A stretch of 36,932 nt of DNA from a virus. Of this stretch, positions 1 to 6,920 are shown in pieces (position 1 is the first letter of the stretch; each line of letters begins with the position of its first letter). The notes below the pieces were generated by a model, which ran no database searches, had not been told where the DNA came from, and worked only from the letters and a program-made list of their open reading frames with translations. Position numbers and translations under genes: made by a program. The DNA is taken from IMG/VR virus record IMGVR_UViG_3300025671_000195, positions 1 through 36,932 of that record. The stretch is one strand, 5' to 3'.

Positions 1-207
1 GAATTAAGCTCTATTTATTAATGGTTCGGGTTATGAATTATATTTGGTTTCAAGGTGTCAAAAATACTGATATATTTTATTTATCAAAGACTTATGCGTG
101 ATAGGTATTATTTATAACCAATGCAACAAATAATTATCCATGTCAAACTATGATTTTATATTATATCTTTTTATATTATATGTTTTTATATAATGAAATC
201 GCATGCT

Positions 208-262
208 CGACCTTTAGGTCGGATCAAATGGACCCCCCGAAGGGGGACATACTAGGGTGTCC
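208..262. other. Cluster of short GC-rich hairpins
   Basis: CGACC (208-212) pairs with GGTCG (217-221) across a TTTA loop. CCCCC (234-238) pairs with GGGGG (242-246) across a GAA loop. GGAC (230-233) can close around that hairpin with GTCC (259-262), or GGACA (245-249) can instead pair with TGTCC (258-262). The last two foldings exclude each other. These are GC islands in a very AT-rich stretch, so they stand out. No T-tract follows, so a simple intrinsic terminator is unlikely. Confidence 0.55.
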
Positions 263-336
263 GTACTTATGTATTACAACTAATAAATTTCTCATAGAAA
301 TTCTCAATATCAAGGGATCATATAATTATTAAAATC

Positions 337-387
337 GTGGCTCGCTATTCGCTTTGCTCATAAGCACAGCTCGCATAGCGTAGCTAC
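337..387. other. Long imperfect hairpin, candidate structured RNA or DNA element
   Basis: The 51 bases fold on themselves almost completely. GTGGCT (337-342, one G-T pair) pairs with AGCTAC (382-387). CGCTAT (343-348) pairs with ATAGCG (375-380), leaving T381 bulged. After a small internal loop, GCT (351-353) pairs with AGC (368-370) and TGCT (355-358) with AGCA (363-366) around a CATA loop. That makes 19 pairs with no coding frame. There is no downstream T-run, so it is not an obvious terminator. It lies upstream of both promoters and would need a transcript from the left edge or beyond the window to be made as RNA on the + strand. Confidence 0.6.
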
Positions 388-452
388 TGCTCGCCTAATC
401 TACTGAGTAATGGGGTAGAGGTATGTGATAAGTAAAATAAATCAGAACTCTA

Positions 453-481
453 TTGACTTTTCTTTGAAAATATGGTAGAAT
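453..481 (+). promoter_or_regulatory. Sigma70-type promoter P1
   Basis: The -35 box is TTGACT (453-458) and the -10 box TAGAAT (476-481), with a 17-base spacer that ends TGG, giving an extended -10 feature. It shares the first nine bases and the TGG with the promoters at 624 and 13195. It would start a transcript near 488 that runs through a small hairpin at 571-591 into the first gene. Confidence 0.75.
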
Positions 482-623
482 ATTTATATTAGTAAAGATT
501 AATTAAATAATTATATTATTATATCATTATACTATATTAAATATATTATACATATATTCTTAAGGCGAATAGTCTGTCTGTGTGTCAGACTTCACATTCC
601 TTCTACTAATTAACAAATACCTC

Positions 624-652
624 TTGACTTTTTTTCAAAGTTGTGGTATACT
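624..652 (+). promoter_or_regulatory. Sigma70-type promoter P2
   Basis: TTGACT (624-629) and TATACT (647-652) are separated by exactly 17 bases, and the spacer ends TGG (extended -10). Predicted start is about 659, some 28 bases before the ATG at 687. It is the second of a tandem pair feeding the small terminase candidate and fibre genes. Confidence 0.85.
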
Positions 653-686
653 ATTAAGGTAGACTCTTAGAATAACCTTAATACTC

Positions 687-1238
687 ATGGACATCAATAC
701 TTACAAAGAACATCTGCTGACTTCAGATGGTCAGTTCAAGACCATTAGTCTTTTCTGGGAATTTCGCCAATTCTCTGCAGATCATGTGGAGCCTATCTTC
801 ACGCTCAAACCCCATGACATTGAGAAAGAAGGCAAAGTCTACCCTTCACTCAAACAGATATATCTAACCTATGATCACGTCCCAGGATTCGAATATGAGT
901 TTGCTACAGATATTTTTGGGTCTTGGGACCATTGGTTAAAGATTACAGAGTCTAAGATGTTGAAAGAGTATATACAAGCTTGGAGAGATGAGTTAGATGT
1001 TCGTATCAAAGCTCAGGCTCTTAAAGCCATGATGTTTGCATCTCGTGATAACGATGCTAAAGGAATTAACGCTGCGAAGTACCTAGCCGACAAAGGTTAC
1101 GTTTCTAAACGTGGTCGTCCCTCTAAAGCAGAACTCGAACGTGAACGTAAGATCCAAGCAGGTGTTCGTAACGATTTAGAGTCAGACATGGAACGAATAG
1201 GTCTTAAGGTTGTCAATGGAGGAGAAGACAAGAAATGA
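687..1238 (+). CDS. Putative terminase small subunit
   Basis: 183 residues. The C-terminal half (about residues 95-165) has a helical stretch followed by AAKYLADKGYVSKRGRPSKAE and a charged helix. That arrangement (helices, then a Lys/Arg-rich GRPSK linker) is what I associate with small terminase/DNA-recognition proteins of marine podoviruses and T4-like terminase small subunits. If right, it binds phage DNA and guides the large subunit (9831) to the packaging site. It is the first gene after two strong promoters and overlaps the next gene by ATGA. It is unusually far from the large terminase, and no other small-terminase candidate sits beside that gene. The assignment rests on family resemblance only; a general DNA-binding protein is the alternative. 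Confidence 0.5.
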   Translation: MDINTYKEHLLTSDGQFKTISLFWEFRQFSADHVEPIFTLKPHDIEKEGKVYPSLKQIYLTYDHVPGFEYEFATDIFGSWDHWLKITESKMLKEYIQAWRDELDVRIKAQALKAMMFASRDNDAKGINAAKYLADKGYVSKRGRPSKAELERERKIQAGVRNDLESDMERIGLKVVNGGEDKK

Positions 1239-1417
1239 TGAAGTTTCCAGTACAGGATACATTTATTGCTTATTGTGCTACAAATGGTTATCCAACAGAA
1301 TACAATGATGGTCTTCGTGTAGCATTACAGACAGATCTAAGTTCTTCTAAGAAATCTTTGAATGACTTAATGAAGGAATACTTTGACACCAATGGTGCTG
1401 AGTATCTTTATCCATAA
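1235..1417 (+). CDS. Small hypothetical protein
   Basis: 60 residues, not recognised. It begins at an ATGATG that overlaps the stop of the preceding gene (ATGA) and ends in TAATG shared with the next gene. The upstream gene end supplies GGAGGAG as ribosome binding site. Composition is ordinary and soluble, with no Cys cluster or membrane segment. The overlap on both sides is the main reason to accept it as real. Confidence 0.6.
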   Translation: MMKFPVQDTFIAYCATNGYPTEYNDGLRVALQTDLSSSKKSLNDLMKEYFDTNGAEYLYP

Positions 1418-1674
1418 TGCCATACATGACCAATGGTAAGAGAGACTACAAGAAAGAACTCTCTTGGGAAAAGAAAAAGAAACCGACACGAGTAAAAGAT
1501 CGAGCAGCTCGTAATGCAGCTCGTAAGAAGATGGGATTAAAAGTAGGGGATCCAAGACAAGTAGATCACGTTAAGACTTTAAAAAATGGTGGTTCTAACA
1601 GTAGAAGTAACCTTAGAGTTGTTTCTGCTAAAACTAATTTAACAAAAGAGGCAAAGAGGAAACGTAATGGCTAA
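1417..1674 (+). CDS. HNH-type endonuclease-like protein
   Basis: 85 residues, very basic. After a Lys/Arg-rich N-terminus it has KKMGLKVGDPRQVDH (DH at 50-51), a GGSNSRSNLR segment (about 58-66) and a final VVSAKTN. This is the beta-beta-alpha metal layout of small phage HNH proteins: the central Asp-His and the middle Asn are present, while the last metal-binding position reads Asn (74) rather than His, as in HNN variants. Small HNH proteins often sit beside terminases and help cohesive-end or headful cleavage, which fits its place two genes after the putative small terminase. A homing role is less likely for such a short protein. Its end overlaps the next gene by 8 bases. Confidence 0.7.
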   Translation: MPYMTNGKRDYKKELSWEKKKKPTRVKDRAARNAARKKMGLKVGDPRQVDHVKTLKNGGSNSRSNLRVVSAKTNLTKEAKRKRNG

Positions 1675-2011
1675 AATTACAATCAGTGACATAGCATCAG
1701 GTTACGCTAGTACCACAGCATTAAATGCTTCGTTTAATGCAATCGAAGACGAATTTAATAATAGAGTTTTATATCGAAATAATTTATCTGGAGAACCTAA
1801 CCAGATGCAAAATGATTTAGATATGAACGGATTTAATATTAATAATGTAAATGGTTTACAAACAACAGCATTAACAGTTAATGGTGTAGATTACTTATCA
1901 GCGATGCAAACAGTCTACAACAATTATACCAGTATCACCCAGAGTGTTACTGTTAGCACAGCTTCACCTTCAGGAGGTAGTGATGGTGATATTTGGTTTA
2001 AAATAACTTAA
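1667..2011 (+). CDS. Tail fibre/appendage protein
   Basis: 114 residues. The N-terminus (MAKITISDIASGYAST, then an ALNASFNAIEDEF helix) and the central block with LDMNGFNINNVNGL are typical of phage fibre proteins, where a short adaptor helix is followed by beta repeats of the type M(N/G)xxxIxNVxxL. The C-terminus ends in GSDGDIWFK, a motif often seen at the end of phage fibre modules. It is the first of a run of four fibre-like genes on the same strand. No trypsin-like or glycosidase domain is visible. Its function is likely to be structural in the tail fibre or its attachment. Confidence 0.6.
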   Translation: MAKITISDIASGYASTTALNASFNAIEDEFNNRVLYRNNLSGEPNQMQNDLDMNGFNINNVNGLQTTALTVNGVDYLSAMQTVYNNYTSITQSVTVSTASPSGGSDGDIWFKIT

Positions 2012-2030
2012 TTAAGAGGAGAAGTAAACA

Positions 2031-2426
2031 ATGGCAGCTTTATCAGACTACGCAGAGAATCTGGTGCTCAACTGGTTAATGACCACTGGTTCTGCTACAA
2101 GACCAACAGCATGGTATGTATCATTACATACAGGATCACCTAACGATGCAGACGATGGTGCAAATGAAATTTCAGGTAATGGTTATTCACGTCAAGCATT
2201 AACAGTAGATGCAGCATCAGGTACAGGTGGCACAACATCTAACAATGCTAACGTAACTTTTACTGCAAGTGGAGGCGACTGGGGAACAATTTCTCACATA
2301 GGTATTTATGATGCTTCAACATCAGGCAACCTATTATGGCATGGTTCTATGACAGCATCTAAAACGATTGCTGATGGAGATACATTACAGTTTAACACTG
2401 GCAACATTGACCTTACAATAGCGTAA
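2031..2426 (+). CDS. Gp80-like tail fibre/appendage protein
   Basis: 131 residues preceded by a strong GAGGAG site 8 bases before ATG. The sequence has the hallmark elements of a common small phage appendage family: an N-terminal helix (YAENLVLNWLMT), WYVSLHTGSPNDADDGANEI, then GYSRQALTV, a beta-rich middle and a C-terminal strand with DGDTLQF. I recall this family annotated as phage tail fibre protein (Gp80 type). The whole reads as a single compact beta domain. It probably forms part of the fibre or a capsid/tail decoration. Neighbours are fibre genes on both sides. Confidence 0.65.
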   Translation: MAALSDYAENLVLNWLMTTGSATRPTAWYVSLHTGSPNDADDGANEISGNGYSRQALTVDAASGTGGTTSNNANVTFTASGGDWGTISHIGIYDASTSGNLLWHGSMTASKTIADGDTLQFNTGNIDLTIA

Positions 2427-2436
2427 GGGAACTTAA

Positions 2437-3111
2437 ATGGCAGAAGGCTATCGAATAACGGAGGTCAGTGATTTTCGGATCACTGAAGATGGTCTCTCTC
2501 GGTCTACTGAAGGTTTTAATGAGGGAGAGGTTTCCCTATCAGCTTCAGGGAGTGTAGCTAGTGTAGGTTCTTTAACCACACATGCAGATGCAAGTTTAAG
2601 TACACAAGGCTCCATGCTGAATGCAGGAGTAGGTGTCTTATTTGGAGTAGCAGCAGTTAATGCAACAGGTAGCGTAGCAGCACTACCTTTAATTACACAG
2701 TTAGCAAGTTCTGCTTTAAATGCTACAGGTACTACAACTTCTGATGGTATTAGAATACGATACGGAGTATCAGCTTTATCATCAGCAGGATCCTTAGCAA
2801 GTACTTCTCTAAGAAGTAGATTTGGAGTTGTTGAAGGAGGAAGTACCGAAGTATTTAGAATTACCGAAGCAGGTGATTCAAGAGTTCTTGAAAATGGTAC
2901 TGATGTAAGAACAAGTATACAGGCTGAAGGTAATATTATAGCAGCTACTTTAATTGGTGATGGTGATAAAACATTATTCTCATCTGAACCTTACTATAAA
3001 GAGGTAGGTACTTGGAGAGATATGCTTCCCTATGTTAAATGGAATGGAGCATGGACTGGTAATATTAGAATTTATAAACACACTAACGGAGCTTGGAAAA
3101 GGAGTTATTAA
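2437..3111 (+). CDS. Repeat-containing fibre protein
   Basis: 224 residues. Two copies of a RITE..D.R..E.G motif frame the protein: near residues 5-22 (RITEVSDFRITEDG) and near 141-156 (FRITEAGDSRVLENG). Between them runs an Ala/Ser/Gly/Val-rich region with a degenerate repeat of about 32 residues containing (F/Y)GV.A(V/L)...GS.A. The C-terminal 30 residues hold three Trp-Asn/Lys pairs (VKWNGAWTGN, HTNGAWKR), a typical virion-protein end. The RITE-type repeats are familiar from marine phage fibre and structural genes. It probably builds a beta-helical shaft. No enzyme motif is visible. Confidence 0.6.
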   Translation: MAEGYRITEVSDFRITEDGLSRSTEGFNEGEVSLSASGSVASVGSLTTHADASLSTQGSMLNAGVGVLFGVAAVNATGSVAALPLITQLASSALNATGTTTSDGIRIRYGVSALSSAGSLASTSLRSRFGVVEGGSTEVFRITEAGDSRVLENGTDVRTSIQAEGNIIAATLIGDGDKTLFSSEPYYKEVGTWRDMLPYVKWNGAWTGNIRIYKHTNGAWKRSY

Positions 3112-3114
3112 AAG

Positions 3115-4188
3115 ATGGCAAACATTAAAATATCAGACTTAACAGCAGCATCAGCAGCAGCAGATGCTAATGAGTTTGAAATAAACGAAGCAGGTACCAG
3201 TAAAAAAGTTACTGGATCACAAATTAAAGCATACGTCAATTCTGCAGACGGAGCACTGGCATCTAAAAATACAGTTGCTACAGCAGATATTGATAACCTT
3301 GCAGTAACGGAAGCTAAACTAGCAGATAATTCAGTTACTTCTGCTAAGATTGCTAATGGTACTATTACAGGTACAGATATTGCAACAGATACTATTACTG
3401 CAACAAATATTGCAGCGAATGCTGTAGGAGCTTCTGAACTTGATGTTTCAGGTAATGGTACAGCAGGACAAGCTTTAACTTCTGATGGTGATGGTACATT
3501 CTCTTGGGCAGATGCAGGAGGAGGTGGTTATATTATCAATAGAGTAACTTCTTATGGTAATTCATCTACATGGACTAAACAGCCTAATACTGAATTAGTA
3601 AGTGTTATAGCTATTGGTGGTGGTGGTATGGCATGTGCTGTAGGTATTAACTTAAACAACCAAAACATGGGTGGAGGAGGTGGAGGTGGTATGGGATCTG
3701 CTACCTTTAATATAGCTCAATCAGGTAATACACAAGCCATTACTGTAGGAGCAGGAGGTACTCTTACATATAATAACCCTGGTAACACTTTAAATAGTAC
3801 TAATGGAAATGCAGGTGGGCAGTCTAAATTTGGTAATATTGTAGTTGCTAATGGAGGAGCTGCTGCTGTAAACAACGTAGGTGGAGCAGGAGGAAATGGA
3901 GCAATCAATGTTCCTGCTATTACTACAGCAACAGGAGGTGGTGGAGCAGGATGTAATAATAGTGGTACTAATAATGTTCTAGCTACTGGAGGACAACTTG
4001 GAGGAAGAGGCTATTCACATCCAGCCTCTGCATATAATAATCAAACTTATGTTGAAGTAGTACCAGGACAAGTAGCAAGTTCAGGTACTGTTGGGTTAGG
4101 TTATAATGCTATAAGAGCTTCAGGTCCTGCTACTACTATAACAGGATATGGAGGAATTGTTGTTGTTATTGAATGGAGTCCAATCTAA
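3115..4188 (+). CDS. Tail fibre with glycine-rich receptor-binding tip
   Basis: 357 residues with three parts. The N-terminal 50 (MANIKISDLTAA...FEINEAGTSKKVTGSQI) is the usual phage fibre adaptor. Residues about 60-140 are short beta repeats built on VTxAKLADNS/ITGTDIATDT/GASELDV. From about 145 on, the protein is a Gly-rich domain with GGGG runs (GGGGGGGMG, GGAGGNG, GGGGAGC) and ends GYGGIVVVIEW. Gly-rich motifs at a fibre tip occur in T-even-like Gp38-type adhesins and many marine phage fibres, where the loops between glycine helices contact the receptor. It is followed without a gap by the tail fibre chaperone, which supports the role. It is the most likely host-range determinant in the window. 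Confidence 0.75.
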   Translation: MANIKISDLTAASAAADANEFEINEAGTSKKVTGSQIKAYVNSADGALASKNTVATADIDNLAVTEAKLADNSVTSAKIANGTITGTDIATDTITATNIAANAVGASELDVSGNGTAGQALTSDGDGTFSWADAGGGGYIINRVTSYGNSSTWTKQPNTELVSVIAIGGGGMACAVGINLNNQNMGGGGGGGMGSATFNIAQSGNTQAITVGAGGTLTYNNPGNTLNSTNGNAGGQSKFGNIVVANGGAAAVNNVGGAGGNGAINVPAITTATGGGGAGCNNSGTNNVLATGGQLGGRGYSHPASAYNNQTYVEVVPGQVASSGTVGLGYNAIRASGPATTITGYGGIVVVIEWSPI

Positions 4189-4529
4189 TGAGATATTGTA
4201 TAATAGAAAATAATGTAGTTACTAATGTAATTGAAATTAGTAATGATGAAGATGCAAAACTTTTTAATGCAGTTTATTTAGGAGAAGAAGCTGCTATAGG
4301 TGATGTTATTATTGATGGAGTTGTTTCTGGTAAATCTATACAAAGTGATTCTGCTTTAATTGCAAATAGAGTAAGAGAGACTAGAAATAAATTGCTTGCA
4401 GATACTGATTGGTGGGCATTAACTGATCATGTAATGACCCCTGAACAAACTGCTTATCGTCAAGCATTAAGAGATATCACAACGCAAGATGGCTTTCCAA
4501 ATAATGTAATATATCCACCCTTGCCATAA
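4188..4529 (+). CDS. Tail fibre assembly chaperone (Phage_tail_APC-like)
   Basis: 113 residues from the ATG at 4188, which shares TAATG with the stop of the fibre gene; an ATG 15 bases upstream in the same frame is less likely. The C-terminal half carries the signature of the phage tail assembly chaperone family: RETRNKLLADTDWWAL, MTPEQTAYRQALRDIT and QDGFP..V..PP.P at the end. Such proteins act in the cytoplasm to fold or trimerise the fibre just upstream and are not part of the virion. Its last codons contain the -35 box of the promoter for the oxygenase cassette. Confidence 0.8.
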   Translation: MRYCIIENNVVTNVIEISNDEDAKLFNAVYLGEEAAIGDVIIDGVVSGKSIQSDSALIANRVRETRNKLLADTDWWALTDHVMTPEQTAYRQALRDITTQDGFPNNVIYPPLP

Positions 4530-4549
4530 TATATATAATATACTATAAT
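4521..4549 (+). promoter_or_regulatory. Sigma70-type promoter before the oxygenase genes
   Basis: TTGCCA (4521-4526, one change from consensus) and a perfect TATAAT (4544-4549) with a 17-base spacer. The -35 overlaps the end of the chaperone gene and the rest fills the 51-base gap before the first oxygenase. Expected start is near 4556. The gap is extremely AT-rich, so a chance TATAAT is not excluded, but the exact spacing is notable. Confidence 0.6.
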
Positions 4550-4580
4550 AGATAAGTAACATACTAAGATAAAGGTGTAA

Positions 4581-5141
4581 ATGGATACTGTAAGTCAACG
4601 CTTAACTGATTGTGCTTTTTTTCCAAAACATTTAAGTGATTCTTTTTGTGATAATGTTGTAACAGCTTATACACAAGATAGTATAGCTAAAGAACCTCCA
4701 ATTATAGGAAATGACGGAAAGAAAGTAGATAGATCTGTTCGTGATGTTGAGCGTGTTATACTTCCTCAAAATCAAGGTATAGGATCTGCATTAACTGCTA
4801 CAGGATTAAATGCAAATCACTATTGGTGGAAATATAATATTACTCATTCTAATCAAACTGAGTTTTTAATATACAAACCAAATGGACATTATGATCCTCA
4901 CATAGATACTTATCATGCACATAGTGATGAAACAAGAAAACTTACAGTATTAGCTTTTCTTAATGATGATTATGAAGGCGGAAAGTTTTTTCTTAATCCA
5001 GAGGGAACTCCTTATTATCCTCATCAAGAAAAAGGAACCATATTAGTATTTCCTAGTTATATGGTACATGGTGTTGAGCCTGTTACAAAAGGAATAAGAT
5101 ATAGTTGTGTTACATGGTTAGTAGGACCTTACTTTAAATGA
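4581..5141 (+). CDS. 2-oxoglutarate/Fe(II)-dependent oxygenase 1
   Basis: 186 residues, prolyl-4-hydroxylase-like double-stranded beta-helix enzyme. The iron facial triad is complete: H107-x-D109 (in HYDPHIDT) and H163 (FPSYMVHGVEP). R173 (GIRYS), ten residues on, is the expected 2-oxoglutarate-binding basic residue. The intervening strands LTVLAFLNDDYEGGKFF and KGTILVFPS match the family. It would use O2 and 2-oxoglutarate to hydroxylate a protein side chain, sugar or base; the substrate cannot be read from sequence. First of three such genes in a row, overlapping the second by 4 bases (ATGA). The tail fibre or host surface is a possible target, given the neighbours. Confident on the family, not on the substrate. 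Confidence 0.9.
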   Translation: MDTVSQRLTDCAFFPKHLSDSFCDNVVTAYTQDSIAKEPPIIGNDGKKVDRSVRDVERVILPQNQGIGSALTATGLNANHYWWKYNITHSNQTEFLIYKPNGHYDPHIDTYHAHSDETRKLTVLAFLNDDYEGGKFFLNPEGTPYYPHQEKGTILVFPSYMVHGVEPVTKGIRYSCVTWLVGPYFK

Positions 5142-5722
5142 TACTTAGTATATTTAAAAAAGATAATATAGATTTAGCTATTATAGATGAGTTTTATAAT
5201 ACTAATGAATTACAAGAAGTAAATAAAGAAATTAAAGATTTATATAAATTTAAACAAGAAGCTTCTTTAACAAATGCAGCTACAGATAATAATAAAACTA
5301 ATAAAGTAAAAACAGGTTCAGGAGTATTATTATATGATTATTATACTGATCCAAGACAATCTCCTATAATAGTTTATAATCAAAAGGTTTTTACAAATAG
5401 TTATTTAGATAAACTTATTGAATATAATATTAACTATAAACATATTAGAAAATCAAATTTAGATTCTATATTATTAAATTATTATGATAATAATCAATAT
5501 TATGATAGTCATGAAGATAGAACATTATATACTGTTTTAGTTTTATTAAATATAGGAAAGTTTAAAGGAGGAGGAGTTTACTTTAAAGAGATTGATAAAG
5601 AAATAGAATTTAAAGAAAATAGAGCAATTATATTTCCAGGATGCGTTACACATAAGGCTATGCCTATTCAAGGAGATGGAACAAGAGTTAGTGTTGCTCA
5701 TTTTATAAGTTATAAAAATTAA
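5138..5722 (+). CDS. 2-oxoglutarate/Fe(II)-dependent oxygenase 2
   Basis: 194 residues, clearly different from its neighbours in sequence. H125-x-D127 (YYDSHEDRT), H172 (FPGCVTHKAMP) and R183 (GTRVSV) make a full triad plus 2-oxoglutarate arginine; TVLVLLN..KFKGGGVYF and AIIFPG are the family's beta strands. The gene is much more AT-rich than the phage average: runs such as 5400-5480 have almost no G or C, and Asn, Lys, Tyr and Ile are heavily used. This suggests recent acquisition or relaxed constraint. It starts within the stop of the first oxygenase (ATGA), so the two are coupled. The substrate is unknown. Confidence 0.85.
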   Translation: MILSIFKKDNIDLAIIDEFYNTNELQEVNKEIKDLYKFKQEASLTNAATDNNKTNKVKTGSGVLLYDYYTDPRQSPIIVYNQKVFTNSYLDKLIEYNINYKHIRKSNLDSILLNYYDNNQYYDSHEDRTLYTVLVLLNIGKFKGGGVYFKEIDKEIEFKENRAIIFPGCVTHKAMPIQGDGTRVSVAHFISYKN

Positions 5723-5749
5723 AATAAGTTTTAAGATAAGGATAAAAAT

Positions 5750-6325
5750 ATGGATGGATTTATAAGAGTTAATAGAAATGCTTTTAGTCATGAATTTTGT
5801 AATAAAGTTATAGATTATTTTAATGAAGCAGAAGAAGGAGGTTTAGTAATTGATCGTCAATCACATGATCAAGTTCCTAAATTATTAAAACAAGATTTAG
5901 CTAGATTTATACCTGAACAATCTTTTCCATTTAGCCATACTTCTAAAGAAATTTTAACTGAGTTTAATGATGTATTCTGGGGAAAATGCTACGCAGAATA
6001 TGCAAACCAATATGATATATTAAGTTCATGTGATGCTCATAAATCATATACAATTAAAATTCAAAAGACAAGACCTGGTGAAGGTTATCATGTATGGCAT
6101 GCAGAAAATACATGTAGAGAGCATAGCAATAGATTATTAACATGGACAGTATATCTTAATGATGAGTTTGAAGCAGGAGAAACAGAGTTTCTTTATCAAC
6201 ATTATAGATATAAACCAAACAAGGGAGATTGTGTAATATTTCCTGCAGCTTTTACACATACTCATAGAGGAAACCCACCCATAGGTGGAGACAAATATAT
6301 CATTACAGGATGGATAGAATTTTAA
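5750..6325 (+). CDS. 2-oxoglutarate/Fe(II)-dependent oxygenase 3 (variant triad)
   Basis: 191 residues. The first half contains TIKIQKTRPGEGYHVWHAEN, where the metal motif is H117-x-E119 instead of HxD. The second half has TVYLNDEFEAGETEFLY, GDCVIFPAAFTHTHRG with H172 (or H170) as distal ligand, and K182 where arginine normally binds 2-oxoglutarate. GYHVWH-type proteins are common in marine phages and usually annotated as prolyl hydroxylase-like. The HxE ligand is tolerated in some members, so it may be active, but Lys for Arg makes this less certain. It has its own AAGGAT site and follows the second gene after 27 bases. Confidence 0.8.
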   Translation: MDGFIRVNRNAFSHEFCNKVIDYFNEAEEGGLVIDRQSHDQVPKLLKQDLARFIPEQSFPFSHTSKEILTEFNDVFWGKCYAEYANQYDILSSCDAHKSYTIKIQKTRPGEGYHVWHAENTCREHSNRLLTWTVYLNDEFEAGETEFLYQHYRYKPNKGDCVIFPAAFTHTHRGNPPIGGDKYIITGWIEF

Positions 6326-6326
6326 T

Positions 6327-6920
6327 ATGACAACTGCAAAAGAAGTAGAACAGGAACTAAGGTCTCATGAAGAACTGTGTGCCGAAAGGTACGCTAATAT
6401 ACATGCTCGTATAGACAAAATAGAAGCTGTTCTTAATAAACTTCTTTGGACTATCATTATAGGATTTGGTAGTATTGTTGTATCTACTATTATTATTAAT
6501 AAAGCTGATGCAGCAGAAACAACCATAAATTATAAGGGTCAACCAGTTCCTTCTGCCATGGCACCTTCGATGTCTGCTTTTTCTCAAGATGTTTGTGCTG
6601 TACCTGCCTCAGGTGGTATTAATACAGGTGTATTTGCTGTGTCAGGTGGAACTGTTCTCACAGATGATAACTGTGTTCGAATTAAGCTCGCCAAGACTTT
6701 AAATGACCTTGGGCTAAAAGTAAGTGCTGTGTCAGTTCTATGTGAAGATATTAAAGTATGGAACGCTATGGAGATGAGTGGTTCACCCTGTCCTGTGGGA
6801 GGAGCCCTAGGATCAGCAGCAAGAGCTGCTTGGTATGAACTATATCCTGAAAGGTTTACAAAGCTATATGGTAAAGATTTTACGCTTCCTACTTATACTA
6901 AACCTCTTAACTTGGAGTAA
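6327..6920 (+). CDS. Membrane-anchored protein with periplasmic Cys domain
   Basis: 197 residues. The N-terminal 38 form a charged amphipathic helix (EVEQELRSHEELCAERYANI), followed by one membrane segment (about 39-58, LLWTIIIGFGSIVVSTIII) and then ADAAET, which could be a signal-type cleavage site. The remaining 135 residues face outward and contain four Cys spaced as two possible disulfides, with SVLCEDIKVWNAMEMSGSPCP near the end. I recall similar proteins beside lysis genes in marine phages without known function. A role in the envelope (lysis control, superinfection exclusion) is inference from topology and position. It is transcribed with the oxygenases and runs into the next exported protein with a 53-base overlap. 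Confidence 0.6.
   Translation: MTTAKEVEQELRSHEELCAERYANIHARIDKIEAVLNKLLWTIIIGFGSIVVSTIIINKADAAETTINYKGQPVPSAMAPSMSAFSQDVCAVPASGGINTGVFAVSGGTVLTDDNCVRIKLAKTLNDLGLKVSAVSVLCEDIKVWNAMEMSGSPCPVGGALGSAARAAWYELYPERFTKLYGKDFTLPTYTKPLNLE

Larger units (their letters stand above)
1..686. other. Non-coding, AT-rich leader region
   Basis: No convincing gene is seen in these 686 bases. The only open frame over 50 codons (150-332) is low-complexity Tyr/Leu/Phe sequence from AT-rich DNA and resembles nothing. The stretch holds hairpins at 208-262 and 337-387, two tandem sigma70-like promoters (453-481 and 624-652), and between them a smaller hairpin (AGTCTG 571-576 with CAGACT 586-591) that would lie in the leader of any transcript from the first promoter. 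It ends at the first + strand gene. It could hold an origin, a packaging site or a small RNA; nothing in the sequence decides among these. Confidence 0.7.

Noticed and set aside
150-332. 60-residue open frame in the left non-coding region
   Set aside because: Low-complexity Tyr/Leu/Phe run from AT-rich DNA, crosses the 208-262 hairpins, no ribosome binding site, resembles nothing.
4173-4187. Earlier ATG for the fibre chaperone
   Set aside because: The ATG at 4188 gives the TAATG overlap used throughout this phage and the usual family start MRYCIIE.
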